From Flammula alnicola (Eukaryota; Basidiomycota; Agaricomycetes; Agaricales; Strophariaceae): a stretch of DNA of 64,000 bases. The translations under genes and the position numbers were made by a program. The notes under the pieces are model-generated. The model worked only from the letters and a program-made list of their open reading frames with translations, was not told where the DNA came from and did not search any database. Of the stretch, positions 1-10,097 are shown one piece after another (within the stretch, counting starts at the first letter, position 1; the number at the start of each line of letters is the position of its first letter). Where the stretch lies: the NCBI GenBank assembly GCA_015499995.1, contig JADNRV010000081.1:1-64000 (forward strand), read 5' to 3'.

Positions 1-364
1 TTCTTTGTCAAACATCTTACCTGTTTTCCTTCCAAACATGAATAAAAATCCATCAGTGATTTCTTTTTGGTGCTGTTTCTTGAAAAAAAAAGTGTCGGTG
101 CCAGCAGTGCTATTATACGGGTGCCTAAGTCATGTTGTCAACGTGCAATACTACTTGCAACCTATTTTCGCACCCAAAATGAATGTTGATGGCATTTCAA
201 ACTCAGCCGGGGTTGTCCGTCAATGCATGGCCACCATTACCACACGATCAACTGATCATCAAAGTGACTTTAAACTATTATTAGATCTAACTTTCGTCAA
301 AGTACAGTACAAAAAGTAAGTTTTGGTTACCCAAAGGTCAGTTTTTCTCCGTTTAAACTTAAAA
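1..364. other. No gene recognised
   Basis: An open frame at 5-319 has no recognisable domain and no splice structure. I see nothing else in this AT-rich stretch. Confidence 0.4.
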
Positions 365-535
365 AAAATTCTGCAGAAAGCCGCGGCCTGGGACGAGGGC
401 TCGGGCCTGTCAAATTCTTAGGCCGAGCCAAAGCCGGCTCCAGGCCAACACCTTTGGCCCGGCTTGGCCCGGCTTTGTTGGGCCCGGCTTGGCTCGGCTT
501 CTGGCCTCAGGCCGGAGCCGGCACATCACTAGCCT
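365..535. repeat. GC-rich transposon terminus, hAT-like
   Basis: A block of repeated GGCCCGGCTTGG-type units sits in AT-rich surroundings and ends at about 535 with GCCGGCACATCACTA. Read from the other strand it begins TAGTGATGTGCCGGC, which resembles a hAT-superfamily terminal repeat. The matching opposite end is not found within the window, so this is a lone end or an element running past the left edge. The superfamily assignment is an inference from the terminal bases only. Confidence 0.4.
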
Positions 536-1359
536 CATGCACCTCAAATCTAAAAGACTATCATTAAGACCTGCTTAAGGTTCAACAAATATTAATATTA
601 TCTAAAAAAATAGTTATGGAAAGGTCTATTTGTTCATTTTCAAGGCCGTTGTAGGTTGACTGAAGGTTCAGAGATTTTGGATTTGAGTCAGCCTGGACAG
701 TGGAGGCATGCATACACGGAAGTCTGAACGTAAAAATTAATCTGCTATTAAGAGGTCTTTAATATAAAACTTGTAAGAAATTTAAATTATTGCTATAATA
801 GATTTGACGAAAGGATTGTCGCCTTCAAATTTCTCCATTGAACTCCCAAATGCTTTCTCGGTAGAGATTGTAGCACCCGTGGGAAAGTGTTTGACCATTG
901 TCAAAAATGGTTCCGTTCACTTCATTTTGGGTTAACAAATGGTGATAAACACTATTTACAACTAATAAATATGTGGAGGGAGGTCCAATGAGCTGATAGC
1001 CTGACGAAATTGTAGTTTTACATGAGTTGAGGCCACACTCGGGTGCACACACAGACACAACTCGCGCGCGCGCGCGCGGGAATAAAAGTGCACCTGGGCA
1101 GTCATAAAAGGCAGGCATTTTGATGCTCATATAGCACTCATATATGATCTCTCGGCGAAATAACAAGAGAGTAGGTACAGGATAGAACATCCTCACATTT
1201 TTATAGGTACATGTACACTTTATAGCAGCCTATTTCTTTTTTCAAGTAGTACCATGGCCTATGTAAGAGCGTGCAGTTGCGTGCATTGGCGTGCCACGCT
1301 AAGCACGCTAAGCACGCCACGCACGCTCGTGCACGCGGATATCCTCTAGCCCCCTAGCA
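536..1359. other. Intergenic, simple repeats, no gene seen
   Basis: The stretch is AT-rich. It contains a pure CG dinucleotide run at about 1063-1078 and a cluster of GCGTGC/GCACGC units at 1265-1338 just before the next gene. The reverse-strand open frame at 825-1196 shows no family features. Confidence 0.4.
1265..1338. repeat. GCGTGC/GCACGC direct and inverted repeat cluster
   Basis: The hexamers GCGTGC and GCACGC recur about ten times in 75 bases, including the tandem pair CACGCTAAG/CACGCTAAG, and the two orientations can pair. It ends about 20 bases before the ATG of the secreted-protein gene, so it lies in the 5' UTR or core promoter. It may be a remnant of a transposon end or a regulatory repeat; the sequence alone does not decide. 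Confidence 0.5.
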
Positions 1360-1824
1360 ATGCATTTCACTGCCGATCTCTTATCTGTCGCCCTTGCGCT
1401 CTCCAGCATCAATTTACCCGCCAAAGCTGATATCGTCGCTTTCAGTGGCAACGAGTGCGATGGGGACGAAGGGTCCAATGTCGCATGCGACAACACCTGC
1501 ATCGGATTTCCGAGCCGCCACTCATTCCTGGTTCATTCATCAATATTTGTTCCAATACCTAACCTAAACCCTCCCGTGTTTTTCTGTTTGCAGGTTATTG
1601 CTCCAGGAGATCACTGTGTGGTGTTTTTCGAGGACAGCAGTTGTTCGAATGACGTTGGCAGCGTCGTAAGCCCTGGAGGTGCTGTTCAGTGCACCAATGT
1701 CAACACTGGAACGCCTGTTGGGTCCATATCATGTAGTCCCAACTCTGTCTGCGCTACCATTGCAGGGGGTAACAAAACCATCCCCGCAAAGGCGGACCCT
1801 GCAACTGAATCAGGCCCAGCTTGA
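1360..1824 (+). CDS. Small secreted cysteine-rich protein
   Basis: A protein of about 133 aa after removing one intron. The N terminus (MHFTADLLSVALALSSINLP) is a signal peptide with likely cleavage after AKA near residue 23. The mature part has a run of cysteines in its first half (CDGDE, CDNTC) and again near the C terminus (CSNDV, CTNV, CSPNSVC), which suggests disulphides. The proposed intron is 1531-1593 (63 nt, GTTCAT to TTTGCAG); it keeps the frame, so the gene also reads straight through, but splicing joins RHSFL to VIAPGDHC, a more compact fit. Small secreted proteins of this type are common in basidiomycetes; function unknown. Confidence 0.65.
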   Translation: MHFTADLLSVALALSSINLPAKADIVAFSGNECDGDEGSNVACDNTCIGFPSRHSFLVHSSIFVPIPNLNPPVFFCLQVIAPGDHCVVFFEDSSCSNDVGSVVSPGGAVQCTNVNTGTPVGSISCSPNSVCATIAGGNKTIPAKADPATESGPA

Positions 1825-3031
1825 GTACGTCAAATAAATTACCTTCTTTGAATCACCCTAACTTCTTACACTCTTATTTATGTAGAATGTTCAAATCAGT
1901 CCATAAGCGAGATACATTAATGAGTGGTTGATTGGGCAGGAGTTTGGAGATAGTTACCATGCGGCTTTGCTGTTCGCCGGCTCGTTGGACGTTAGAATGT
2001 GAAGGAAAGATTTATGCAAAAATCGTAACACAGAAAATATATAGTCATCGAAGTTGGTCCAGGTTATGTATAAAGTGAATTCAAGAAATGCGGCGTTGCT
2101 TGAGGAGTTTCTGCGGATTAGGCTCGGGGGCGAGGAGTTTTTGAAGATGGGCAGAGTGGTGGAGGATGCGCCCGGGGACGGGAGGACGTGGCTTGGTGGC
2201 AAGAAGGATAAGAAGGGAAAGAAATGACTGGCGAACCGACGGCGGCGGATGTCGAGCAGGTCAAGCCTGGGGCAGGCATGAGCGCCCCAGAGATGAAAGA
2301 CGTGTTGCCTCAGATCGCCGCCAGTACTGCTCCGTCATTGTCCCCTCCCAGATCCACCTCCACGTACAAGGAGGGGTCGTCCAATTCTGGGTCATCCAGC
2401 TCCAGCTTCTTAGGCACGCGCCAAAAGAAGTTGCACATTTCCCCAGCTCCTTATGCTGCTGCCAGCGGGAGATAGAGGCCGGTTCGTGGAGAACGTCGAT
2501 TCCATGCCTGCGTCGCTCAAGTGACCGGGACCCACCAAACAGCCACTACTTTCGCTCATTCATGCGTTCGTTCGTTTTCCGCTTCGCGGCCATGCTTATG
2601 ATCCTGTCGATGTCGTCATCCCTCTCGCTCTGGGCAGTCCCCTTGGTCTATCCCCACGTCCTGAATTCATACATTCACTGGTCGATCCCTCCTTCATGCA
2701 AGTCTCTTTTACCCGTGTTCTAGTTTACATCCTATCCGTAGTCCTGCAGTCTCACTAGTACGACCTTCGAAATACTTGCGGAAGCATTCGGTGGAATTTT
2801 GTCCCAGCTAGGCCATTCGTGCGTGCTAAGTAGCAACTGCCGCTCTCGGCTTCCAGTAAGTGCATACTTACTTATCTGCTGTCTACATTTTGGTTTGTGA
2901 GATTCAAGAAGAGATTCATTGAGAGTCACAATTTTCAAAACGAAGAAAAGGCTTCCTCAGAGTAAGTAGCATTGGGGATGGGACTCCCTTTCTGCCTATC
3001 GCGAGCTCCGAGGACACCATACAGCCAAACC
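1825..3031. other. Intergenic with two small orphan open frames
   Basis: An ATG frame at 2065-2226 (53 aa) reads LLEEFLRIRLGGEEFLKMG and ends in a lysine-rich tail. A second frame at 2224-2475 (83 aa, Ser-rich) overlaps its stop. They look like exon fragments, but I recognise no family and cannot connect them by splicing. The rest of the stretch shows nothing. Confidence 0.3.
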
Positions 3032-3645
3032 TCATTTGGCAGCCGATGCACTAACGCTCTCCCAAAAGCTGCAGCAAGAAAGGAATATCAGCAATTCACG
3101 AAGAGCAAAAGACACTATGCACGGACAGTTACTCACTTGCATCGCGCCAACAGGCCACTCGACGTCTCAATCAACCTAACATCCGGCAAGCCCGCCTGCG
3201 TCATATTGAATAGCATCTAATTCGACCCACTCCATGGCTTCCAAAGAGGCGCTACATCCGTCGGATCTGACTTTACGTTCGGGTCGAGGGAAAGCACAAA
3301 GTTGAGGACTCGGAGAAGGCCTTGTCGAAGTCGGGGTTGGCGAACGCCGGTACGCCTCCCGCGTTTAACTTTTTTCATATGCGTGCGGACGCAGAAATAA
3401 TGAGAGGGTAGTTCACGGAATGAAATAAACGAACTCACGATGGGAAGTAATAAGACACATCCTCTCCATGCGTGCCGGGTGGGATGGCGAATTCACCCTA
3501 GAGGAGCGCGGCGATGAGGAGTTGATCCAAGCTGACAGAAATCATTCATTCGTTTACCTTGAAACCAAGGCCGCCAAACGCACGCAGTATCGAGTATGTG
3601 GGGCAGAAGAAGATGGCTAAACGAGCTCGGAGAAAACTCTTGATT
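3032..3645 (-). pseudogene. 3' exons of a type-B carboxylesterase/lipase, truncated
   Basis: On the minus strand, spliced exons read LRARLAIFFCPTYSILRAFG, then GEFAIPPGTHGEDVSYYFP, then GVPAFANPDFDKAFSES with FVLSLDPNVKSDPTDVAPLW, and end FWESVSASAAK before a TGA at 3032-3034. This is the C-terminal region of a fungal carboxylesterase (alpha/beta-hydrolase fold); the HGEDV segment should carry the catalytic His. The N-terminal part, with the nucleophile GESAG region, is absent: homology stops at about 3640, exactly where duplication block A begins. Small frame problems occur around 3310-3340. It is therefore a 5'-truncated gene, probably cut by the duplication breakpoint. Confidence 0.65.
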
Positions 3646-3778
3646 ACTGTTAATCCTAACAGACTCGGGCAACAGCGTAAATTTTGAAGAGAAGGAGATC
3701 TTAAAGACTTAGCAATCACATACAAAGTCTCAATGATTTGGGGAAACCTGAGCTACGAGCAGACCATACAGTACTTGT

Positions 3779-4755
3779 TTAATGGAGAGTAAATCCCAAT
3801 ATCTCGTGAGCTTTGGGGACAACAATCCGCCATATCTCGTCATCAGTATATGCCTCATCTGGGAAATCCGTCCAAAAATCGGTCGTCGGAACACCGCCTT
3901 TGGAGGAGACGAAGGAATGGAATTTGACTTTAGAATCGTTCAAATTCTTGCTTGTAGATCTGAACTTGGCTGTTAGATTCAGGTATTCAGTTTTGCTTTA
4001 GAGTGGAGGTGGCATACAAGGACTTACATCTTAAGTTCATCTCGCCCGCAACGCTGAAGCCTTGTGTGTTTAATATGTTCTTCACGGATTCGATAGCTTC
4101 CTTCAAATTTTATAATAAATGAAAACACAATAAGCGCGAGCTTCGACTCCTAATTAATAACTCACCCTATATGATTTCGGTCGATCAATTTTTGGCGTTA
4201 AGTCTTTGGCATAAACACCGGACCAAGTTGTGTTGGAATTTTCAGTATGTCCACAGGTGAGCATCACACTTCCATTGGCGAAAGGAGCCTTAGATTTGGC
4301 CGCAAGGTGATCTTTCTCACGAACACCAACCTCTTTCCCGCTCACGGCCTCCATAATCAGGTCCCAATCTTCAGGGTCTGTCTCCGCCCAGAGCCTTCCC
4401 CCGTCCTTATCGTATATAGGGTATAGGAGCTCGATATTTTCGGCTCGTGGGTCTGATACGTAGCGTCCTAGAGCTTTAAGAGCGGAAGCGACAGTTTCCT
4501 ATAGCATCACCACCGGAGGGCGCGCGGTCAGCGGATCGGCATTGGGGATAAATATTGGACAAAAAGCTGGGACTAGCATACCTGATACGACGCTGGATGT
4601 CGAACAATTGCATATCTTTCTTTATCTTTGGCGTTAGCGCCCTCTCCTGATGTAAGTAGAACCAGCGTGAGGAGCCTCGGTTTGTTGGTCGTGGGAGTAG
4701 GTGTGCCGGATGGCTTGACGGCTTGCCCGATATCCGGAGCTGCAGAGGGTGGCAT
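3779..4755 (-). CDS. Unknown 256-aa protein, copy A (intact)
   Basis: Four exons on the minus strand (4755-4582, 4498-4166, 4100-4028, 3969-3779) total 771 nt and give a 256-aa protein with no frame break. It starts MPPSAAPDIGQAVKPSG and ends VVPKAHEILGFTLH. Middle segments include ALKALGRYVSDPRAENIEL and KEVGVREKDHLAAKS. I see no signal peptide, membrane helix or catalytic motif that I can name. The second copy at 44164-45136 conserves all four exons, which supports the model. It is transcribed divergently from the MYND/SET gene through a 401-nt intergenic region. Function not recognised. Confidence 0.75.
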
Positions 4756-5156
4756 GTTGTGCGTTTACTTCGTCTAGTGAAGCTTTGAAGGGTCGACGAG
4801 CAAGGAATAGGATAAGGGAGATGTTGGCAAGGAATTCGAAGGGTGGTCACAGTCCCAAGACACTTTACATGAAGAAGCTGGGCGATTTGTCACTGTGGGC
4901 GACCACATAAAGCCTTCTTCAAATCCATTTTTAGCCCACCATGGGAGATAATGTGGGCAGAAAGCAACTTGGCGCGAGCTCGAGCTTCGTCAAGAACGCA
5001 AAATGTGGATGACGTAATCATTCCAACCATGGGAAGTGCGACAGACAACCCGACGTGACCAGAAGACGGAGACGTTTCTCCTTCACTTGTCTCCGCTCAG
5101 TTGCTGCTCAGCTGCAGCTTGATATTCAATGCAAACTCTCACATATCAAGCCAAAT
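4756..5156. promoter_or_regulatory. Divergent promoter between unknown gene and MYND/SET gene
   Basis: This 401-nt region separates two start codons pointing away from each other, so it must hold both promoters. The homologous region in block B (43654-44163, 510 nt) is longer by about 110 nt. Short conserved stretches such as AGACGTTTCTCCTTC near 5070 are the candidate elements. No clear TATA box is seen. Confidence 0.55.
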
Positions 5157-7584
5157 ATGTCTGATTTCACTGCACTCAAGCAACAGAGGAAAGCGAAGGA
5201 AACAAGGTCTTACGCCACGGCTTCCCAGCAACGGAGCAGCCCATCTATTTCCAGCGCTTCTCGGGCAGCGCAGGACGAACCTACAGACTCGACAAATGAT
5301 ATGGAAGTCATCGATATCGCGAATCCACCTGACGACACGCTATCCACCCCGATAACTGGTTTAATCCCGTTAATTGTTAACGGTCTCTACGCGTCCATTC
5401 CTCCGACTCTAGATGTTCGGATGAGCAGCGGCGATTCAGGAAAAGGGAGGGGCTTATACAGTAAATATCCGAGGAGGCCCGGTGAGTCGAGTATTTTATC
5501 CCGATTGTTTCGATTCTTAAATCCGGTACAAGTGCAGGCGATGTCTTGCTATCTCTGAAACCACATGTCGCTGCGTTGTCAAACAAGAATCTCGAAGAAC
5601 ACTGCTCGAGCTGTTTTGCGCCAAAAAGGGGGTCATCGAGGCGATGTACTGGCTGTAAGGTGTTGTGTTATTGTGACGCGGTAAGTCAAATTTTTGAGTC
5701 TTTTGAACACTTGGCTGACCAAAACTTGTCTAGAAATGTCAAAGTAGAGATTGGACATTTCACAGGCAGGAATGTACCGCGATTCAGCGATGGTCTTCAT
5801 CGTCACGGAGATCTGGGTCGGACTCTTTGGTTATCCCTGCCGATGCAATCCGATGTCTTGCTAGAATAGTGTGGAGGAAGCAGAAATTGGGGCACGACAG
5901 TGTTTGGGTACGTCTTATCCAATGTCGCGGCCCTACTAGTTTCTAACAACTTCCGGTAGGCACGAGAAATAGACGCGTTGCAATCTCGTGCGTTCTTTCT
6001 TTTCGTTTGCTTTCTCGGCACCGGTGCTTATTATTTTACCAGATCGCACATCCCTGAACAAAGACCCCAATTCTCAAGAGTCGCAGATGTATGCGCAGCT
6101 CGCTCACGCTCTGGTACACTTTCTCGGGCTCAATTCACCACAAGAGCTGGAAGAATACGGTATGCAGAGCGCAGCTGATCTTGTTGACCTTATTTCACGG
6201 GTTCGTATTCTAATTATTCCTGGTTGGACACGACACCTCCTAATCACTAGCCCGTAGCTCACAACGAATACGTTCACGGTTTCTACGTCTGCCTTGGAAC
6301 CCCTGGGAGCATGTGTCTCGCCAGCAGTTGCACTCATCAATCACTCGTGTGACCCAAACGCCGTCGTCGTATTCCCTCGTGCTGGAGGCGAGTCCAAGAA
6401 AGACGAGGAGCCCCTGATGCAGGTGATCGCTCTCAAGCACATCGCTCCAGATGAAGAGGTATGTCTTATCTTTCCTTGGCTTGCCACCCGTCTCACGTCA
6501 TTTCATAGATCCTCACGGCGTATATCGATACCACTCTTCCCCGTGAAAAAAGGCAGAAAATCTTGAAAGAGACATATCATTTTACATGCCAGTGCATGCT
6601 ATGTGCCCCTCCTCCGGTTAGTCCCATTGACCTAAGGGAAGCGATGTGGTGTCCAAAAAAATGCGGCGGCGTTTGCCCGTTGCCGACCGAAGGTTAGTAG
6701 TCATGTTCTCACTGACGTTTTGCAGCCTTATTGAGTACGTTTCTTTTTAGAAAATAGCTTAACTCGCTGCAGTAGGTGTAAAGCCCCTGTAAAAGACACC
6801 GACGCGGTCCTCGATGCCATCTGCATCGGCCAAGAGGCATTGAATAAAGCAGAAGCATTACAGGTTTCGAGTACGCTCTCTTCTCAACAAGAATTAATTG
6901 AATAACCCGCTCATCCAAGTTATTGCAGACCCGCAAAAATCCATCCAGCTCACCACAAAATTGATTCCCATCCTAATTTCTGCCGGTCTCGTCCCAGGAT
7001 CGCATCCCCTCCTTGCTCTCTCGCGATTAAATTCGTCCCTGCTCATAACGCACCTCCCTTCCACGGATCCAGCCCTCGAAGAGGTGCTTTCTCCCGGGGT
7101 ACAAGCACAAGCACAATTGCAAGATACAACTCACACGACCGTCGGGAGGAAAGAGGCCCAGGAGGCACTGGACGATGCTATCCGCGCCGCGACGCGTGCC
7201 AGTACGGGGCTGAGCCAAATTCTCTTGGAGGGACATCCCGTGCGCGGTATCGCGCTCGCGGAGCTCGGGAAACTGTTAAGCGTTGACGAACCTGACCCGG
7301 CGCATGTAGAGCCCCAGTCTTCGCCTTCGCCAACGCCGTTAGGATTGACCATGACGCCACCTGCGTACCCGCCCTCCGGCCCGCCGCGGCTCAAGCTGGC
7401 ATATGAGACGCTCCTGCGCGCGCGTGCGGAGCTTGTGATTGGGTTTGGAGGAGGGAAGAATGAGGGTGGGGAGGTGGGGCAGAGCGTGCGGAAGCTGGCT
7501 GTGGAGCTAGAGAAAGAGATGGCGGTTTGGAAGACGGGGGTGAAGAATGTATTGGAGGACCGGGCCAAGCCTGCGAGGAGTTGA
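5157..7584 (+). CDS. MYND-finger and SET-domain protein, copy A (intact)
   Basis: Nine exons (5157-5481, 5538-5680, 5734-5907, 5960-5987, 6043-6200, 6258-6458, 6509-6692, 6751-6870, 6929-7584) sum to 1989 nt and give a 662-aa protein without a frame break. Residues about 130-165 form a MYND zinc finger (CSSC, CTGCK, CYCDAKC, then FHRQEC). The SET core follows, with the signature NHSCDPNAVVVF and a cysteine-rich post-SET segment FTCQCMLC, plus a further CSRCK. These features match SMYD-type lysine methyltransferases, which use S-adenosylmethionine; the substrate cannot be told. The C-terminal exon is rich in helices and Ala, with a Pro-rich insert. Exon 4 is only 28 nt. The paralogue at 41228-43653 is decayed. 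Confidence 0.88.
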
Positions 7585-8006
7585 TGGTGGCCCAGGTGAT
7601 TGCTCTTATTCAATCTGAACCTAAGACTTTTGCCCTCGTCGCTGAGTGTCAAGTTGAGTCGTTTCAATGTACTTGAAAGACATTTTATTTCGTCCATTTG
7701 CATCGTTAATAGATTACAAAGCAGCTTTCTCCTCGCTCTTCTGGGAGACTGGTCATCTTGTCGTCTATTTGGATTTGCCTGGTGTTCGCCAAGCTTTTCG
7801 TCCACCATGGAGCTTGGGATTTCCGCAAGCACAGGTGTCCACGCGGTTTCTTTGCGGTGGCTTGCTGTACATCAAGAGCATCATCGGACTTTTGAGGCAC
7901 TGCAGCTATCACCTATGTTGTAACATCACTCTAGACCGAAAAATCAAGGGCGGGAGTTCCCACTCTCTTAAAGGACGAATTCACACATTCTTGACGCATA
8001 CCAGCC
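7585..8006. other. SET gene 3' flank joined to carboxypeptidase promoter
   Basis: Up to about 7830 this matches the SET gene 3' flank of block B (41227 down to 40985). From about 7831 it matches the region upstream of the serine carboxypeptidase (38822 down to 38640). In block B these two parts are separated by 2.16 kb containing the ACR3 gene. No gene of its own. Confidence 0.7.
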
Positions 8007-8784
8007 ATGCTGCTCTCCATAGTGTTGTCCCCGAGGTGAGGTGAGGCGAGGCGAGGTGACACTTCGAACCAACTCGACGAGAACGAGGTGACACGAAGTG
8101 CACCTCGAGGCACCTCGACGAGGTCGGTGTTCCCCGCCATCAAAGCTTCAGCCAATGAGATGATCAGAAAAATCGGGCTGAGAAACTGGTCTGATCTGAA
8201 CTGACCCCGACGGGCACGCGACCCAAAGCGATTAGATATGATAAACCCTGATAAACATACTACATTGGCCGTAGAAATTACTTGTTGAAGCTATCCACAA
8301 GAAAAAAATTGTGCCTCTATAGATTTCGTTGAAATTTGCTACTTATAATATACCGGAACCAGTTTCCAAGATATCTGAACACATGTCGACCCATACTAGT
8401 GAGATTTTCTACCTGATGGCCTTCACTAGGCGGCATTTCATGCCTTACATGAAACGGCTTGGGGGTGTTCTGCTCCAAAAAGAAGAAAATATGAGGATAT
8501 TATTTTTATACTACTTCTTCGTGTATCACATTCAAAATAATGGCGAAAATAAAGGGAGAGAGCATAGAGCGTTGCGAGCGTACGCAAAGCCTGGACGCTC
8601 AGCGGCGTCACGTGCCTGATTTGATGCACCTCGTGTCACCTCGTCGAAGTGACCTCGAACCAACTCGTTGTCAACGAGGTGATCCGAGGTGGTCCATTTT
8701 CGAGGCGAGGCGAAGTGTACCTCGAGGCCACCTCGCTCCGGGGACAACACTAGCTCTCCACGTTGTCAGTATTGGCTCTGCTTC
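8007..8784 (+). pseudogene. Carboxypeptidase 5' fragment, interrupted by transposon
   Basis: The ATG at 8007, read across the transposon and counting the target duplication once, gives MLLSTLSVLALL. This corresponds to MLLSLSVLALLP, the start of the intact serine carboxypeptidase at 38633 on the minus strand. The homology then ends, so only the promoter and about 12 codons of the signal peptide were carried in the duplication. The hAT-type element sits inside these codons. It cannot make an enzyme. Confidence 0.75.
8020..8752. mobile_element. Non-autonomous hAT-type element, 733 bp
   Basis: The element has perfect 14-bp terminal inverted repeats, TAGTGTTGTCCCCG at the left and CGGGGACAACACTA at the right. 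It is flanked by an exact 8-bp target duplication, GCTCTCCA, at 8012-8019 and 8753-8760. An 8-bp duplication with this kind of end is diagnostic of the hAT superfamily. Subterminal regions are rich in GAGGTGA and CTCGACGAGG units in both orientations. No transposase frame is present, so it depends on an enzyme made elsewhere. The perfect target duplication suggests it inserted after the block duplicated; the matching site in block B is empty. Confidence 0.9.
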
Positions 8785-8789
8785 ACAAG

Positions 8790-9870
8790 TCACAAAGAGT
8801 GTTTATATGGATGGCCACGAATGAGCGGATGTCGTCGAATATCATCAGGACGTTTTTCTTCCTTAATGGCTAAATTTGAGGCGCGCATGGTTCATCATGA
8901 AGGTCCCGAATTACGATGCGTGGAGCCAACTCTTGGACCAGGAGAACGCGAAATTATACCGAAGTTCCACAACGAGAGTTCATTCCACCGGAACCAGGAG
9001 GTCAGAAGTGTATGGTTGCGGAAGGGAGAGCAGCCGTTGCGCAAAAAAGGGGCATGGACGTCTGATTCATGTTTCGGTGTTCATCAACCCTGAAAATGGG
9101 CGCCTAATTTTGGTTGATGCAGACGGCAACGCCATACGAGATTCTACCAAAATTATCTACCCTGGATCTGGTGGCGATGCGTGGTGGGACTGTGAACAAT
9201 TACTCAAACAGATGGAGGACGCTATTCAGATATTTGAAGCTGCACATCATGTGAAGCAGGGCCTTTTCATCTTTTATCAATCTTCCGCACACACATCTCT
9301 ACCACCTGACGCCCTAAAAATCTTCGAAATGAACAAATCTGATGGTGGAAAACGGCGACGCCAACGCGATACCATCATTCCCGACACAAATCCTGTGGCA
9401 GAGCGTCGTGGTAAACCACAAAAAATGACACTTCCCGACGGCATACCCAAAGGTCTGCAACAAGTCCTTGAGGAGCGCGGATTCAAGGTCCGTAATCTCT
9501 GTTCCAACTGCGCTCCAGTGTGTCCAATCGATAACCAGAACTGCTGTCTTGCCCGTCTCCTTAGTCAACAGGATGATTTCAAGCATCAACCGTCAATGCT
9601 CGAAACATTCATCAAGTCTCGAGGCCACGAATACATTTTTCTTCCGAATTTTCACTGAATTAAATCCTATCGAAATGGCAAGTAATTTATTCAAGTTATC
9701 ACATCATTCAAACTTTACATATTTACAATACCGGGTGGTGCAAATATTAATACCGCTGTCGGTTCATCAACCGCTCATGGCGTTTCAAACGGGCGATCAT
9801 GTCCGTACTCAACGCATCTTGATATGATCTGGGTAGGATTGACGTGCCAAATGGTTGGGAAATTTTGGCC
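8790..9870 (+). pseudogene. Degraded DDE-superfamily transposase
   Basis: Fragments in different frames follow the order of a transposase-like protein family seen in many basidiomycete genomes: YMDGHE, then ADVVEYHQ after a stop, VHHEGPELRCVEPTLGPGER, DGNAIRDSTKIIYPGSGGDA, FIFYQSSAHTSLPPDA, a CSNC region with CPIDNQNCC, SQQDDFKHQPSMLETFIKS, then IFLPNFH. An apparent 2-nt deletion at 9656 puts a stop where the family has C before ELNPIEM; the C-terminal piece FINRSWRF follows near 9770 with further stops. The longest open frame (8876-9658, 260 aa) is only part of the protein. It starts where duplication block A ends. I cannot find its terminal repeats. Confidence 0.75.
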
Positions 9871-9994
9871 AAAACATTTGGCGCACCTACATACAATGTC
9901 GTGGGAATTGTATGAAAACATTCGACGTCAGTTTTGCCCAAATAATTCGCTGAGATACCAAATTAAATTTGATGTGTTTGCTTCTCCACAACAG

Positions 9995-10000
9995 TATAAA
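9995..10000 (+). promoter_or_regulatory. TATA box
   Basis: TATAAA lies 98 nt upstream of the ATG of the DUF6533 gene, a plausible distance for a fungal core promoter with a short leader. Confidence 0.45.
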
Positions 10001-10097
10001 TCCCCCTTTCCAATATGGCAGCTCCTCGAGCGCTGGACGCCCCACTCCCTACAGACTTTAACACGATACTCAATCTCTCTTAATTCTCTTTACGATA

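Larger units (their letters stand above)
3638..8784 (+). repeat. Inverted segmental duplication, block A
   Basis: This block matches the reverse complement of 40985-45297 followed by 38600-38822. It carries, in order, the unknown gene, a divergent promoter, the MYND/SET gene, its 3' flank, and the promoter plus first 12 codons of a carboxypeptidase. Compared with B it lacks the ACR3 gene segment (38823-40984) and has gained a 733-bp transposon (8020-8752). Homology starts near CTTGATTACT at about 3640 and ends at GCTCTGCTTC at 8784. Divergence includes many substitutions and indels, so the duplication is not recent. Confidence 0.85.

Noticed and set aside
1063..1078. CG dinucleotide run
   Set aside because: A simple microsatellite; no sign of function apart from the possible methylation target.
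7131..7832. 233-aa reverse open frame
   Set aside because: Antisense to the last exon of the intact MYND/SET gene, which is supported by its paralogue and by nine exons in phase.
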